Source: Aureimonas flava (GTDB taxonomy: Bacteria > Pseudomonadota > Alphaproteobacteria > Rhizobiales > Rhizobiaceae). From it: 64,000 bases of DNA. Positions 27,976 to 36,683 of the stretch are shown here, piece by piece (the stretch's first letter is position 1; every line of letters starts with the position of its first letter). Made by a program: the position numbers and the translations under genes. The DNA lies in contig NZ_QYRN01000008.1 of the NCBI RefSeq assembly GCF_003583935.1, forward strand, positions 124,001-188,000. Reading direction: 5' to 3'. The notes below the pieces were generated by a model. It ran no database searches. It had not been told where the DNA came from and was given only the letters and a program-made list of their open reading frames with translations.

Positions 27976-29490
27976 TTACACCAGAAGCTCGGCGGTCCCA
28001 GGCAGACCGACCGGGTCGGTGAACACGTCGGCGTCCGCGGTACCGGTGTAGCCGGTGATGTTGACGACCTGCTCGCCGCTGCTGCTGTCGTAGACGAGGT
28101 AGGTGCCGGCCAGGGCACCCGAACTCACCGTGACGATGGCTGCGTTGTCGTTCGAGAGCGTTCCGGCGGACAGGTTGAGGATGTCCTGGAAATTGTTGGC
28201 GCGCCCCGAGATCGCGACGAGGTCGTTGACCTGATCGCCGGCGATCTTGTCCTCGTCGAAGTTGAAGTCGGCGATGCGCACGATCGGCGCGATGTCGCGA
28301 TCGTCCTGGCGGCCGTTGATCTGGAACAGGTCGGAGCCCTGACCACCGTACAGCACGACGCTCTCGGGGAAGAAGTTGTTGTCCCCGTTTTGGTTGCTGA
28401 CCACCAGCGTGTCGTCGCCAGCGCCGCCGTATACGGTGCTGCTGCCGCTGCCGTAGACGAACAGGAAGTCGTCGCCGCCGTTGCCGAAGACCTGCGCCGA
28501 GGCGTCTTCGCCGACGCCCACGAAGATGACGTCGGTGCCGTCGGTCGGATCGGTGGTGCCGTTGCCGCCGACGATCGAGACGTTCTCGCCGACCACGAAG
28601 GCCGAGATCACGTCGCTGCCGACGCCGCCCGCGACATAGCTGTTGCTGGCGAGGTTGCCGGCCGAGATGAAGTCAGTGCCCTGGCCGCCGTAGATCGAGG
28701 CCTGCACGCCCATTTCCGAGGTCGACACGAGGGTGATCGAATCGTTGCCGCCGTTGCCGGTGATCAGCGCGGTCGGGACGAAGTCGTCCGCCACGAAATC
28801 GTCGGTTCCGATCGAGACGAAGATCTGATCGTTGCCGTCCACCGCGTCGGTATTGCCGTTGCCGCCGTAGACCGTGATCGCGTTCAGCGCGCCCACGTCC
28901 ACGATATCGGCGCCGACGCCGCCGTAGATCGTGGAGTCGGAACCCGCGAAGCCATAGACCTGATCGTTGCCCTGCCCGGCGTGCACGTAGAAGCGCGAGG
29001 AGAGTTCGCCCGCGATCTCGCGAACCGAGCCGCCGAGTTCAACGAAGTCATTGCCGCCATTGCTGTAGATCTCGGCGTAGGAGTTGGTGCCGAGGTTGAC
29101 GGTGATGTTGTCGCCCTGATCCTGGGCGTCGGCGCTTTCGCTGCCGCCGTACACGGTTACCTGACCGACAAAGCCGGGAGCGATAACAATGGTGTCGAGG
29201 CCCTGGCCACCGACGACCTTGGCGCGGATGGCCAGCTCGGATTCGGTGGTGCTCCCGGCAATGCCGTCGATCTCGAGGTAGTCGTTGCCCTGGCCGCCGT
29301 AGATCGTGTCCGAGCCGCCGTTGCCGTAAATTTCGTCGTCGCCGGCGTTGCCGAACAGCGTGTCGGCATTCGTGCTGCCGTAGATCGTGTCGAAGCCGGC
29401 CAGGCCGGTGACATTGACGCTGGCAGCGGGGTTGGCGGGGGCGTCGTTCAGAACGTCGTCGCCGTTCGTGCCTGTGATGTCGATTGCCAT
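27976..29490 (-). CDS. RTX-repeat calcium-binding exported protein
   Basis: The 504-residue protein is built almost wholly of degenerate RTX nonapeptides (GGxGxDxUx), for example LFGNAGDDEIYGNGGSDTIY, YGGQGNDYLEI, YGGVGADIVDV and FGNGGDDFLFVYG. It is acidic and has almost no cysteine. There is no N-terminal signal peptide, and the end PGTAELLV (acidic residue then hydrophobics) fits a type I secretion signal. No enzymatic domain is seen, so it may be a surface or matrix protein. GGAGATAAC before the ATG is an excellent RBS. GC is clearly lower than in the neighbours. No type I exporter is in the window. Confidence 0.88.
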   Translation of the reverse strand: MAIDITGTNGDDVLNDAPANPAASVNVTGLAGFDTIYGSTNADTLFGNAGDDEIYGNGGSDTIYGGQGNDYLEIDGIAGSTTESELAIRAKVVGGQGLDTIVIAPGFVGQVTVYGGSESADAQDQGDNITVNLGTNSYAEIYSNGGNDFVELGGSVREIAGELSSRFYVHAGQGNDQVYGFAGSDSTIYGGVGADIVDVGALNAITVYGGNGNTDAVDGNDQIFVSIGTDDFVADDFVPTALITGNGGNDSITLVSTSEMGVQASIYGGQGTDFISAGNLASNSYVAGGVGSDVISAFVVGENVSIVGGNGTTDPTDGTDVIFVGVGEDASAQVFGNGGDDFLFVYGSGSSTVYGGAGDDTLVVSNQNGDNNFFPESVVLYGGQGSDLFQINGRQDDRDIAPIVRIADFNFDEDKIAGDQVNDLVAISGRANNFQDILNLSAGTLSNDNAAIVTVSSGALAGTYLVYDSSSGEQVVNITGYTGTADADVFTDPVGLPGTAELLV

Positions 29491-29795
29491 GTTATCTCCT
29501 GGGCGCTCGTTATGGTTGCGTCCCGACGGGCCGCAGCGCACGGCAGCCCGCCTCGCGCGGGATGCCGATTGCAATCACAGGTAGAGTCTATGGCTGGATT
29601 CGCGACAACTGGCAATGGGACGCCCATCGGCAAAATACCTACCATTGGTTGTGTTGCCGAAACGCACTACCGTCGCATGCATCGGGGCGTATCCTCCGGC
29701 GCAGCTCGATCGACCCCTGCATCACGGCGCGATCGAGCGGAACAGATGACCGGTCCTTTGCTGGAGTCCCCATCCGACAGACGAAACCGTCATCC

Positions 29796-29834
29796 GTGCG
29801 CCCGCTTTCGCCCAAAGGAAGCGGGCGCACTTTT
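29796..29834 (+). terminator. Orphan intrinsic terminator on the plus strand
   Basis: A perfect 12-base stem (GTGCGCCCGCTT with its complement, 11-base loop) is followed by TTTTA on the plus strand. No plus-strand gene lies upstream for about 3 kb, so it may end a small RNA. Confidence 0.65.
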
Positions 29835-29970
29835 AGCGTGCATGCGGGCACGAGGTCGCCATCCGCAACGGCACACCACCCCATCCAGAGGATTGCAACC
29901 GGACGATGCCGTGCATCGTTCGCCGTGGCTCCTCCGCCGCACAGGCTCCGGCGTGGGAGACGCGCAACAG

Positions 29971-29994
29971 AAAACCCGGCATCGAGTGCCGGGT
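29971..29994 (-). terminator. Terminator after the 78-residue gene
   Basis: An eight-base stem (ACCCGGCA with its complement, five-base loop) is followed by TTTCTG on the minus strand, 39 bases after the stop at 30033. Confidence 0.7.
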
Positions 29995-30032
29995 CGTTGC
30001 TCGGAGGGCGGTCTCGCCCGCGAGGAGAAAGC

Positions 30033-30269
30033 TCAGATTTCGTCGTTGCCCTTCGTGTCGATCTCGGCGATCGCATAGTCGATCATGCCGGCGATCGCAC
30101 TGTGGTCGCGCCGCAGGAGTTCGCGCGCCAGAGACAGGAGATAGATCGCGGTGCGCTCGTCGACCTCGCGCGAGGAGGAGTTCGCATCCGACACGCCAGC
30201 CGCGTCTGCCGAGGTGCCCGCAGCGCCGAACTGCTGGCCGTTCGTCCCCAGCCTCGGCTGCGTGGTCAT
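30033..30269 (-). CDS. Unknown 78-residue protein
   Basis: I do not recognise this protein. The first 30 residues are Gly/Ala/Ser-rich and probably disordered (LGTNGQQFGAAGTSADAAG). The rest is a likely helical hairpin with REVDERTAIYLLSLARELL and SAIAGMIDYAIAEID. I chose the ATG at 30269 because AGGAGGATC stands just upstream; an in-frame ATG at 30359 would add 30 residues. It has its own terminator and an AT-rich upstream region with an inverted repeat. It may be a small regulator, but nothing proves that. Confidence 0.6.
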   Translation of the reverse strand: MTTQPRLGTNGQQFGAAGTSADAAGVSDANSSSREVDERTAIYLLSLARELLRRDHSAIAGMIDYAIAEIDTKGNDEI

Positions 30270-30396
30270 GATCGATCCTCCTGACTTCGACGAGAACATG
30301 TCGCTCAACAAATAATCGTCAGCTTTGATGATCGTCGTTCTTTGTTTTTCCGCAACCATGGAAACGTCGCTCCCTACCCTTCGTCACAACAACAAT

Positions 30397-30424
30397 AGGT
30401 TGCACTTTCGACGGAATGCAACCT
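30397..30424. repeat. Inverted repeat upstream of the 78-residue gene
   Basis: AGGTTGCA and TGCAACCT are perfect eight-base arms separated by 12 bases, with centres 20 bases apart, about two helical turns. It could be an operator. It lies about 130-155 bases upstream of the small gene. Confidence 0.6.
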
Positions 30425-30613
30425 TGTCCGGAGCAGTTCCCCTTCGTCAGTTCACAATGGCGTCGAACGGGTGGTTTCCTGGCAACAGATCGGCGCCGCC
30501 CGCCCTCGGCGCCCGAAAACACATCGAAAGACGCCGACCCGCTTTGGGGAGCGTGACACGTGCGCCGAGGGCGAAGGGGCCCGCTCGCGGCGAGCGACCC
30601 AGCAGGCCCGCAC

Positions 30614-30644
30614 GAAAAAGGCCCGGCATTCGGTTGCCGGGCCT
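30614..30644 (-). terminator. Terminator after the DUF4167 gene
   Basis: A ten-base stem (AGGCCCGGCA with its complement, six-base loop) is followed by TTTTTC on the minus strand, 85 bases after the stop. Confidence 0.8.
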
Positions 30645-30728
30645 CTCATGTCTCTCAGGGCGACGTCCCGAGGCGCAGGCGCCGAGAGCGCCCCGATCGG
30701 GTGCGCCGTGCTTCGTGCCGACGCGGCG

Positions 30729-31946
30729 TCAGCCGTCGGAGTCGAGAAGCGCCGGCGAGCGCTCCTCGCCGCCCTCGCCTTCGTCTTTCTTGCGGCGCGG
30801 ACGGGCCACGCGGCGCTTGGGCGCCGTCTCGTCCTCCGCCGCGACCGGCGCGTCCAACGAGGGCGCGGCCTTGGCGCTGCGGCGGCGGGCCGGCGCGGGG
30901 ACGGAGTCCTCGCTCGGTGCGGCAGGCGAAACGGCGGGCTCGACCGCCGACACCGCGTCCGTCTCTCCGGCGTCGCGGCGCTTTCGCGCACGGACGCGCG
31001 GCTCGGCGCTACCCGGTTCCCCGACGGTCTCGGCGACGACCGGTGCGGGCACCGGCGGCAGGCTCGTCGCGGCGGGCTCGATCGCCGCCACCGGCGCCGG
31101 CTGCGCCGATGCCTCGTCCGGCTGATCCCGCCGCTCGGCGGCGGGCGCGTCCGTGCGTCCCTCGTCGGCGGCGCGCTGGCGCCCGAAGCGTTCCTCGAAC
31201 CGGCGCTCGCCGCTGCGCTCGTTCAGCCGCGCGCGCTCGCGACGGCTTTCGCGACGCCCGCCCTCGAAGCGGCCCGCGTCCTGGCGCGGCGCGCCGCCCT
31301 CGGCGTCGACGTCCGGCCCCTGCGGAAAGGGCTGCGGCCCGGTTCCGGGCTGGCGGCCGTCGCGATAAGAAGAGCCGTCGCGGCCCTGGCCCTCCCGGCC
31401 CTGGCCGTCGCGGTTCTGGCCATCTCGGTTCTGGCCATCTCGGTTCTGGAACGGACGCTCGCCGCGATTGTCGCGGCCGTCCCGGCGCTCGCCGCGGCCG
31501 TTCTGCCCGTCGCGGAAACCCTGCCGGTCGTTGGCATGGCGCTCGCCGCCCTGGCGCTCGCCGCCGAAGCCGTTCTGCGGCCGGTCCTGGCCGCCGGCGT
31601 AGGGCTGTCCCGCCTCGGGGCCCTGGCCCTCCTCGCCGTCCTCGTCGTCGAAGTCCGCATAGTCGCGCTCGGGCTGGCTCGGCTGGAACTGCCCCTGCGC
31701 GGCGGCGACGATGCGCCCGTAATGCTCGGCGTGCTGAAGGTAGTTCTCCGCCATCACCCGGTCGCCGGCAGCGGCGGCATCGCGCGCCAGCGTGGTGTAC
31801 TTGTCGGCGATATGCTGGGCCGTGCCGCGGATCTTGACGTCGGGACCGTTGGACTCGAAGCTCCGCGACAGCGGATTGGGTCCCTTGCGCCCGCCGCGTC
31901 CGCGCATGCGCTTGTTCTGCTGCTGCTGTCCTGGCCTCATGCTCAT
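30729..31946 (-). CDS. DUF4167 protein
   Basis: The 405-residue product begins MSMRPGQQQQNKRMRGRGG and continues with the conserved SFESNGPDVKIRGTAQHIAD and DRVMAENYLQHAEHYGRI, the DUF4167 domain of Rhizobiales. Residues from about 110 on are low-complexity, Arg/Gly/Gln/Asp-rich, with short repeats of the form NRDGQ, then an Ala/Pro-rich basic tail (RKKDEGEGG). The composition suggests an RNA-binding or disordered protein, but no function is established. It sits downstream of prmC and prfA, a conserved rhizobial order, after a 327-base gap. Confidence 0.85.
   Translation of the reverse strand: MSMRPGQQQQNKRMRGRGGRKGPNPLSRSFESNGPDVKIRGTAQHIADKYTTLARDAAAAGDRVMAENYLQHAEHYGRIVAAAQGQFQPSQPERDYADFDDEDGEEGQGPEAGQPYAGGQDRPQNGFGGERQGGERHANDRQGFRDGQNGRGERRDGRDNRGERPFQNRDGQNRDGQNRDGQGREGQGRDGSSYRDGRQPGTGPQPFPQGPDVDAEGGAPRQDAGRFEGGRRESRRERARLNERSGERRFEERFGRQRAADEGRTDAPAAERRDQPDEASAQPAPVAAIEPAATSLPPVPAPVVAETVGEPGSAEPRVRARKRRDAGETDAVSAVEPAVSPAAPSEDSVPAPARRRSAKAAPSLDAPVAAEDETAPKRRVARPRRKKDEGEGGEERSPALLDSDG
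31381..31455. repeat. Tandem 15-base repeats inside the DUF4167 gene
   Basis: The unit CGGTTCTGGCCATCT occurs at 31411 and 31426, with a partial third copy at 31441 and diverged copies before 31411. It encodes the NRDGQ-type repeats of the disordered middle of the protein. Confidence 0.75.
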
Positions 31947-32273
31947 CCTGTTTTCTGGATCTTCCGGCCTCCGGCCGGCTCTTCCTCTCGTTGCGAGCGC
32001 GGTCCTGTCGCCTCGCAGGGGAACCGTCTGGCGTTCGCCCGCCGGGCTTGAAGGGCCCGGCTCGCAACGCCTTGCATGGAAGCTTGCTGTCCGGCGCGGC
32101 TCCATCCTTCGCCGACTTGCCGGACGGGGCGGCTGCATTCGAGCATCCCGCCTGGGACGCGTTCCGATGCAGTGTGCGGGGGGGCATATCCCTCGCGGCA
32201 TCCGCCTTTGCCCGGAGACACTAGTGATTCGCCCCCCTCCCCACAAGGGGCAAAGGGCTCCAAGCGCCGGAAA
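31947..32273. other. 327-base gap between prmC and the DUF4167 gene
   Basis: No gene is recognisable here. It should hold the DUF4167 leader and promoter on the minus strand. A short hairpin CCCC-TTGT-GGGG lies at about 32236-32248, without a T run, so it is a weak terminator candidate for prmC. Confidence 0.5.
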
Positions 32274-33191
32274 TCAACCGCATTCCGGCGGAAAATCCGC
32301 CATTCCGCCGCGGCGGAACCACAGCGCCCGCGCGATGCCGGACAGATCGGCACGGGTCGTCACGGCGCGCAGCCCCACCGCGGCCGCCAGCCCGGCGACG
32401 TCCTCCGCCTGGCCCCGGCCGATCTCGAACAGGAGGTCGCCCCCCGGCACCAGCAAGGCGGCCGCCTCGCCCACGAGGCGGCGATAGGCGACGAGCCCGT
32501 CCGGGCCGCCGTCCAGCGCCAGCGCGGGATCGAAGCGGCGCACGCCGGGGTCCAGCGTGTCGAGCTCCGCCGTGGGGATGTAGGGCGGGTTGGAGACCAC
32601 GCAGTCGAGGGGCCGGCCGAGCGCGAGCAGGTAGTCCGCCCGCAGCGGCCAGAACCGGTCGGCGACGCCTGCCGCCGCCGCGTTGCGCCGGGCGGTCTCC
32701 AGCGCCCCTTCCGCAAGGTCCACCGCCACGCAGCGGCTGCGGGGAAAGCGGGCGAGGAGGCATACGGCGATCGCCCCCGTGCCCGTGCCGACGTCGGCGA
32801 ACAGGAGCGGCGCGTCGCCCCGCAGCGCCATCGCCTCGGCCGCCAGGTCCACCAGCGTCTCGGTGTCGGGGCGTGGCTCCAACGTCTCGGGCGACAGGGC
32901 GAACTCGTGCTCGCCGAAGGCGCGCCGACCGAGGATGCGGTGCACCGGCTCGTGCGCCAGCCGCCGCGCCGTCATGGCCGCCAACCGGGCGGCGGCGTCG
33001 GGCGCTGCGGCATCGTGCGCCCTCAGGATCAGCCCGGCCGCGTCGAGCCCGAGCGCGGCGCCGGCCAGGAGACGCGCGTCGAGGTCGGCGCTCGCGATGC
33101 CGGCGGCGCGCAACAGCGCGCGCGCCTCGGCCACGAGCGACGCGACGCTCGGCGACCCGACGTGGGGCGACCCGACGCTGGGCGGCGCCAC
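32274..33191 (-). CDS. prmC: Peptide chain release factor N5-glutamine methyltransferase
   Basis: PrmC methylates the glutamine of the GGQ motif in release factors. The 305-residue protein has the SAM-binding motif LLFADVGTGTGAIAVCLLAR and the catalytic NPPY in CVVSNPPYIPTAELDTL, after the substrate-recognition FALSPETLEPRPDTE. The start is a GTG seven bases after the prfA stop. The first residues (PPSVGSPHVGSPSVASL) are a short duplicated stretch and may not be part of the conserved protein. Its substrate gene prfA lies directly upstream, as usual. Confidence 0.95.
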   Translation of the reverse strand: MAPPSVGSPHVGSPSVASLVAEARALLRAAGIASADLDARLLAGAALGLDAAGLILRAHDAAAPDAAARLAAMTARRLAHEPVHRILGRRAFGEHEFALSPETLEPRPDTETLVDLAAEAMALRGDAPLLFADVGTGTGAIAVCLLARFPRSRCVAVDLAEGALETARRNAAAAGVADRFWPLRADYLLALGRPLDCVVSNPPYIPTAELDTLDPGVRRFDPALALDGGPDGLVAYRRLVGEAAALLVPGGDLLFEIGRGQAEDVAGLAAAVGLRAVTTRADLSGIARALWFRRGGMADFPPECG

Positions 33192-33198
33192 GGTCGGC

Positions 33199-34272
33199 TC
33201 AGTCCCCCATGGCGGCGAGGCGTGCCGCCTGGTCGTCGGCCACCAGCGCCTCCACCAGCTCGTCCATGTCGCCCTCGATCACCCGGTCGAGCTTGTAGAG
33301 CGTCAGGTTGATGCGGTGGTCGGTGACCCGCCCCTGGGGGAAGTTGTAGGTTCGGATGCGCTCCGACCGGTCGCCCGAGCCGACCTGCGCGCGCCGGTCG
33401 GCCGACCGCTCGGCGTCGAGGCGCGATCGCTCCATGTCGAACAGCCGCGCGCGCAGCACCTGCATGGCACGGGCGCGGTTCTGGTGCTGCGACTTCTCCG
33501 ACGAGGTGACCACGATGCCGGTGGGCAGGTGGGTGATGCGAACCGCCGAATCCGTGGTGTTGACGTGCTGGCCGCCGGCGCCCGACGAGCGCATCGTGTC
33601 GATCCGGATGTCCTCGTTGCGGATCGCGACGTCGACCTCCTCCGCCTCCGGCAGCACGGCCACGGTGGCGGCGGAGGTGTGGATGCGGCCCGACGATTCG
33701 GTGGCCGGCACGCGCTGCACGCGATGGACGCCCGATTCGAACTTCAGGCGCGAGAACACGCCCTGCCCCGTCACCGAGGCGACCACCTCGCGGTAGCCGC
33801 CGGCCTCGCCGTCCGACGCCTCCATGATCTCCACCCGCCAGCCGCGCCCCTCGGCGTAGCGCTGGTACATTCGGAACAGGTCTCCAGCGAACAACCCGGC
33901 CTCCGAGCCGCCCGTGCCGGCGCGGATCTCGAGGATCGCGCCCTTGGCGTCGGCCGCGTCCTTGGGCAGGAGCAGGACCAGGAGCTCGCGCGAGAGCGTC
34001 TCCAGACGCGCCTCGACCGTGCCGATCTCGGCGCTGGCAAGGTCGCGCATCTCGCGGTCGGCCGCGGGATCGGCCAGCATCTCGCGAAGCCCGGCGAGCT
34101 CGGCCTCGGCCGCACGATGGGCACGGATGCCGGCGACCACGTCCTCCAGCCCGGCATATTCGGCGGCGAGCCGGGCATAGGTCTCGTGGTCGGGGCCGGA
34201 CGCCATTTCCGACGCCAGCTGATCCGAGCGCCGCAGGATCTCGGTCATGGTATCGGCGGGAAGAAGGGCCAT
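33199..34272 (-). CDS. prfA: Peptide chain release factor 1
   Basis: RF1 ends translation at UAA and UAG. The 357-residue protein has the stop-codon-reading tripeptide PAT in [17 protein letters not shown] and the peptidyl-hydrolysis GGQ in [18 protein letters not shown]. The PAT identifies it as RF1 rather than RF2, which has SPF. It precedes prmC by seven bases and follows ptsP by 52. Confidence 0.98.
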   Translation of the reverse strand: MALLPADTMTEILRRSDQLASEMASGPDHETYARLAAEYAGLEDVVAGIRAHRAAEAELAGLREMLADPAADREMRDLASAEIGTVEARLETLSRELLVLLLPKDAADAKGAILEIRAGTGGSEAGLFAGDLFRMYQRYAEGRGWRVEIMEASDGEAGGYREVVASVTGQGVFSRLKFESGVHRVQRVPATESSGRIHTSAATVAVLPEAEEVDVAIRNEDIRIDTMRSSGAGGQHVNTTDSAVRITHLPTGIVVTSSEKSQHQNRARAMQVLRARLFDMERSRLDAERSADRRAQVGSGDRSERIRTYNFPQGRVTDHRINLTLYKLDRVIEGDMDELVEALVADDQAARLAAMGD

Positions 34273-34324
34273 GCGTGTCGTCCGGTGCGGGCGCGCCGGA
34301 CCGTCCGGCCCGTCCGCGCACCTG

Positions 34325-36592
34325 TCAAATGGGGATGGCGTGCGCCTGCGCGTAGTCCTCCAGCATCCGCCGGAAGGTCTGGCGCGGGTGACGCTCGGCG
34401 AGATAGGCGGTGATGGCGTGGTGCAGGTCGCCCGCGTCGAGGTCGAGCAGCATCGCCTTCACCGGCCCGATCGCCGACGAGGTCATGGATATGGACCGGA
34501 AGCCGAGGCCGATCAACGCCATGGCCGAGAGCGGGCGCCCCGCCATCTCGCCGCAGAGCGTCACCGAGACGGAATGGCGCTGGCCGGCGTCCAGGATCTC
34601 GCGCAGCGCCCGCATGAACGGCGCCGACAGGTCGTCGAAGCGGCCGGAGATCTGCGCGTTGCCCCGGTCCACGGCGCAGAAGAACTGGAACAGGTCGTTG
34701 GAGCCGATCGAGACGAAGTCCACGAGCTGCATCAGCTCGTCGAGCTGGAACAGCAGCGAGGGCACCTCGATCATCGCGCCGAGCTTCAGCCGGCGCGGCA
34801 TCGCATGGGCGAAGCGCGTCAGGTGCTTGAACTCGCGGCTGATGAGGTCGCGCGCCTGGCGCAGCTCCTCGAGGTCCGTGACCATCGGGAACATGACGCG
34901 CAGCTCGCGCCCCGCCGACGCCTTGAGCAGGGCGCGGAGCTGGGTGCGCATTAGTCCCGGCCGGTCCAGCGCCAGCCGCAGCGCGCGGTAGCCGAGGGCC
35001 GGGTTCTCCTCCGGGCTCTGGTGCAGATAGGGCAGCACCTTGTCGCCGCCGACGTCCAGCGTGCGGAAGGTCACCGGCTTGCCGTCGGCCGCGTCGAGCA
35101 CGGCCGAGTAGAGCCGCTCCTGGTCGCTGGTCTTGGGCATGGTCGAGGCGATCATGAACTGCAGCTCGGTGCGGAACAGGCCGATGCCCGCCGCCCCCGC
35201 CGCCTCGACCTGCGGCAGGTCCACCAGGAGGCCCGCGTTCATCAGAAGCGCCACGTCCTGCCCGTCCTGGGTGCGCGCCGGCACGTCGCGCAGCGCCTGG
35301 TAGCGCTGCTGGCGCTTGGCGCGGAACTGGATGCGCTCGACGAACACGCCCTCGACGTCGGCCGGCGGGCGCAGGTGGACCGCGCCCTCCTCGCCGTCCA
35401 CGATCACCGCGTCGCCCTTCTCGGCCATGGACACGGCGCCCTTGGCCTGGCCCACCACGGGAATGCCGAGCGCGCGCGCCACGATCACCACGTGGCTGGT
35501 GGCGCCGCCCTCCTCCAGCACCAGGCCGCGGATCTGCTCGCGTCGGTAGTCGAGAAGCTCGGCCGCGCCCATGGAGCGCGCCACGATCACCGCGTCGCCC
35601 GCCACGCCGTCGCCGAACAGGTCGCCCGCGCGGCCCATGAGCTGGCGCAGGAGGCGGTTGGCGAGGTCGTCGAAATCGTGCAGGCGCTCGCGCAGGAACG
35701 GGTCGCTCGCGTGCATCATGCGCGCGCGCATGTCGTTCTGCACCTTCTCGACCGAGGCCTCGGCGGTGAGGCCGTTGCGCACGGCCTCCTCCAGCCGGCG
35801 CACCCAGCCCCGGTCGTGCGCGAACATGCGATAGGCCTCAAGCACCGCGCGGTGCTCGCCTTCGGCCGCCATGTCGCGGCGCTGGAGCATGTCCTCGATC
35901 GAGATGCGCAGCGAGGACACGGCCTTCTCGAGGCGCGCGACCTCGGCCTCGGCATCCTCGTTGAAGAGGTTGGTGACGACGACGCGCGGCTCGTGCAGGA
36001 TGACGTGGCCGAGCCCGATCCCGTCGGCGAGCGCCAGACCCTCGAAATGCACGGGGCGCGAGAGGTCGAGCACCACGCCGGGGCGCGACAGGCCTTCGAG
36101 GCTTCCGGCCGCGATCATCTCGGCGACCACCATGGCGACCGTCTCCAGCGCCTCGGTCTCCTCGTCGCGGTAGACGCGCTTCTCCTTGTTCTGGACCACC
36201 AGCACGCCCAGCGTGCGGCCGGCCCGCAGGATCGGCACGCCCATGAAGGAGTAGAAGATCTCCTCGCCCGTTTCCGGCAGGTAGGTGAAGGCGGGGTGCT
36301 TCTGCGCGTCCTGGAGGTTGAGCGCGCGGGCGGTGGCTGCGATCGTGCCGACGAGGCCCTCGCCGAGGCGCAGCTGCGCCAGGTGCACGGAGCCCGGATT
36401 GAGGCCCTGCGTGGCGTAGAGCTCCAGCACGCCGTCGGCGCGCAGCACGTAGAGCGAGCACACCTCGGCCACCATGTTGGCGGCGATCTGGCGCACGATC
36501 TCGTCGAGGCGCGCTTGCGCCTCGAGGGGTTCGGCCATCAGTTCCCTGATCCGGCGCAGAAGGATGCGCGGTCCCGAGGAGTCGCTTCGCAT
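34325..36592 (-). CDS. ptsP: Phosphoenolpyruvate-protein phosphotransferase of the nitrogen PTS
   Basis: EI-Ntr passes phosphate from PEP to NPr in the nitrogen-related PTS, a regulatory chain. The 755-residue protein has an N-terminal GAF domain (residues 1-165, which senses glutamine in relatives), then the helical NPr-binding part. The phospho-histidine is in [19 protein letters not shown], and the PEP-binding TIM barrel follows with [11 protein letters not shown] and the C-terminal cysteine region [13 protein letters not shown]. The ATG at 36592 gives [12 protein letters not shown]. It lies between lysC and prfA, the common rhizobial order. Confidence 0.96.
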   Translation of the reverse strand: MRSDSSGPRILLRRIRELMAEPLEAQARLDEIVRQIAANMVAEVCSLYVLRADGVLELYATQGLNPGSVHLAQLRLGEGLVGTIAATARALNLQDAQKHPAFTYLPETGEEIFYSFMGVPILRAGRTLGVLVVQNKEKRVYRDEETEALETVAMVVAEMIAAGSLEGLSRPGVVLDLSRPVHFEGLALADGIGLGHVILHEPRVVVTNLFNEDAEAEVARLEKAVSSLRISIEDMLQRRDMAAEGEHRAVLEAYRMFAHDRGWVRRLEEAVRNGLTAEASVEKVQNDMRARMMHASDPFLRERLHDFDDLANRLLRQLMGRAGDLFGDGVAGDAVIVARSMGAAELLDYRREQIRGLVLEEGGATSHVVIVARALGIPVVGQAKGAVSMAEKGDAVIVDGEEGAVHLRPPADVEGVFVERIQFRAKRQQRYQALRDVPARTQDGQDVALLMNAGLLVDLPQVEAAGAAGIGLFRTELQFMIASTMPKTSDQERLYSAVLDAADGKPVTFRTLDVGGDKVLPYLHQSPEENPALGYRALRLALDRPGLMRTQLRALLKASAGRELRVMFPMVTDLEELRQARDLISREFKHLTRFAHAMPRRLKLGAMIEVPSLLFQLDELMQLVDFVSIGSNDLFQFFCAVDRGNAQISGRFDDLSAPFMRALREILDAGQRHSVSVTLCGEMAGRPLSAMALIGLGFRSISMTSSAIGPVKAMLLDLDAGDLHHAITAYLAERHPRQTFRRMLEDYAQAHAIPI

Positions 36593-36683
36593 CAGGCACG
36601 TCTTCCGTCGGTCGGCGATCGGTCCCGGCCCGAGGGGACATCGGGCCGGAGAGGACTCAAAGGACGCCCTCGGGCGCCGCGGC

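Larger units (their letters stand above)
29491..30032. other. 542-base gap between the RTX gene and a small unknown gene
   Basis: I see no convincing gene here. The gap holds the RTX leader and RBS near 29491-29500, an orphan plus-strand terminator at 29796-29834, and the minus-strand terminator at 29971-29994 of the small gene at 30033. Short open frames on both strands lack ribosome-binding sites and recognisable domains. Confidence 0.6.
30270..30728. other. 459-base gap upstream of the small unknown gene
   Basis: The part from 30290 to 30440 is notably AT-rich for this chromosome and contains the inverted repeat 30397-30404 / 30417-30424. From 30614 to 30644 it holds the terminator of the DUF4167 gene. 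I see no gene in it. Confidence 0.55.

Noticed and set aside
28000-29450. Repeated units that could suggest a CRISPR array or tandem DNA repeat.
   Set aside because: The repeats are degenerate RTX nonapeptides in a coding frame with variable DNA; there are no identical spaced repeats.
29639-30076. A 145-codon minus-strand open frame in the gap beside the RTX gene.
   Set aside because: No RBS, no domain, and it overlaps both terminators in the gap and the 78-residue gene.
27910-30078. A 722-codon open frame on the plus strand across the RTX gene.
   Set aside because: It is the antisense of the RTX gene and its leader, has no recognisable domain, and runs through the plus-strand terminator at 29796-29834. 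Long antisense frames are expected at this GC content.
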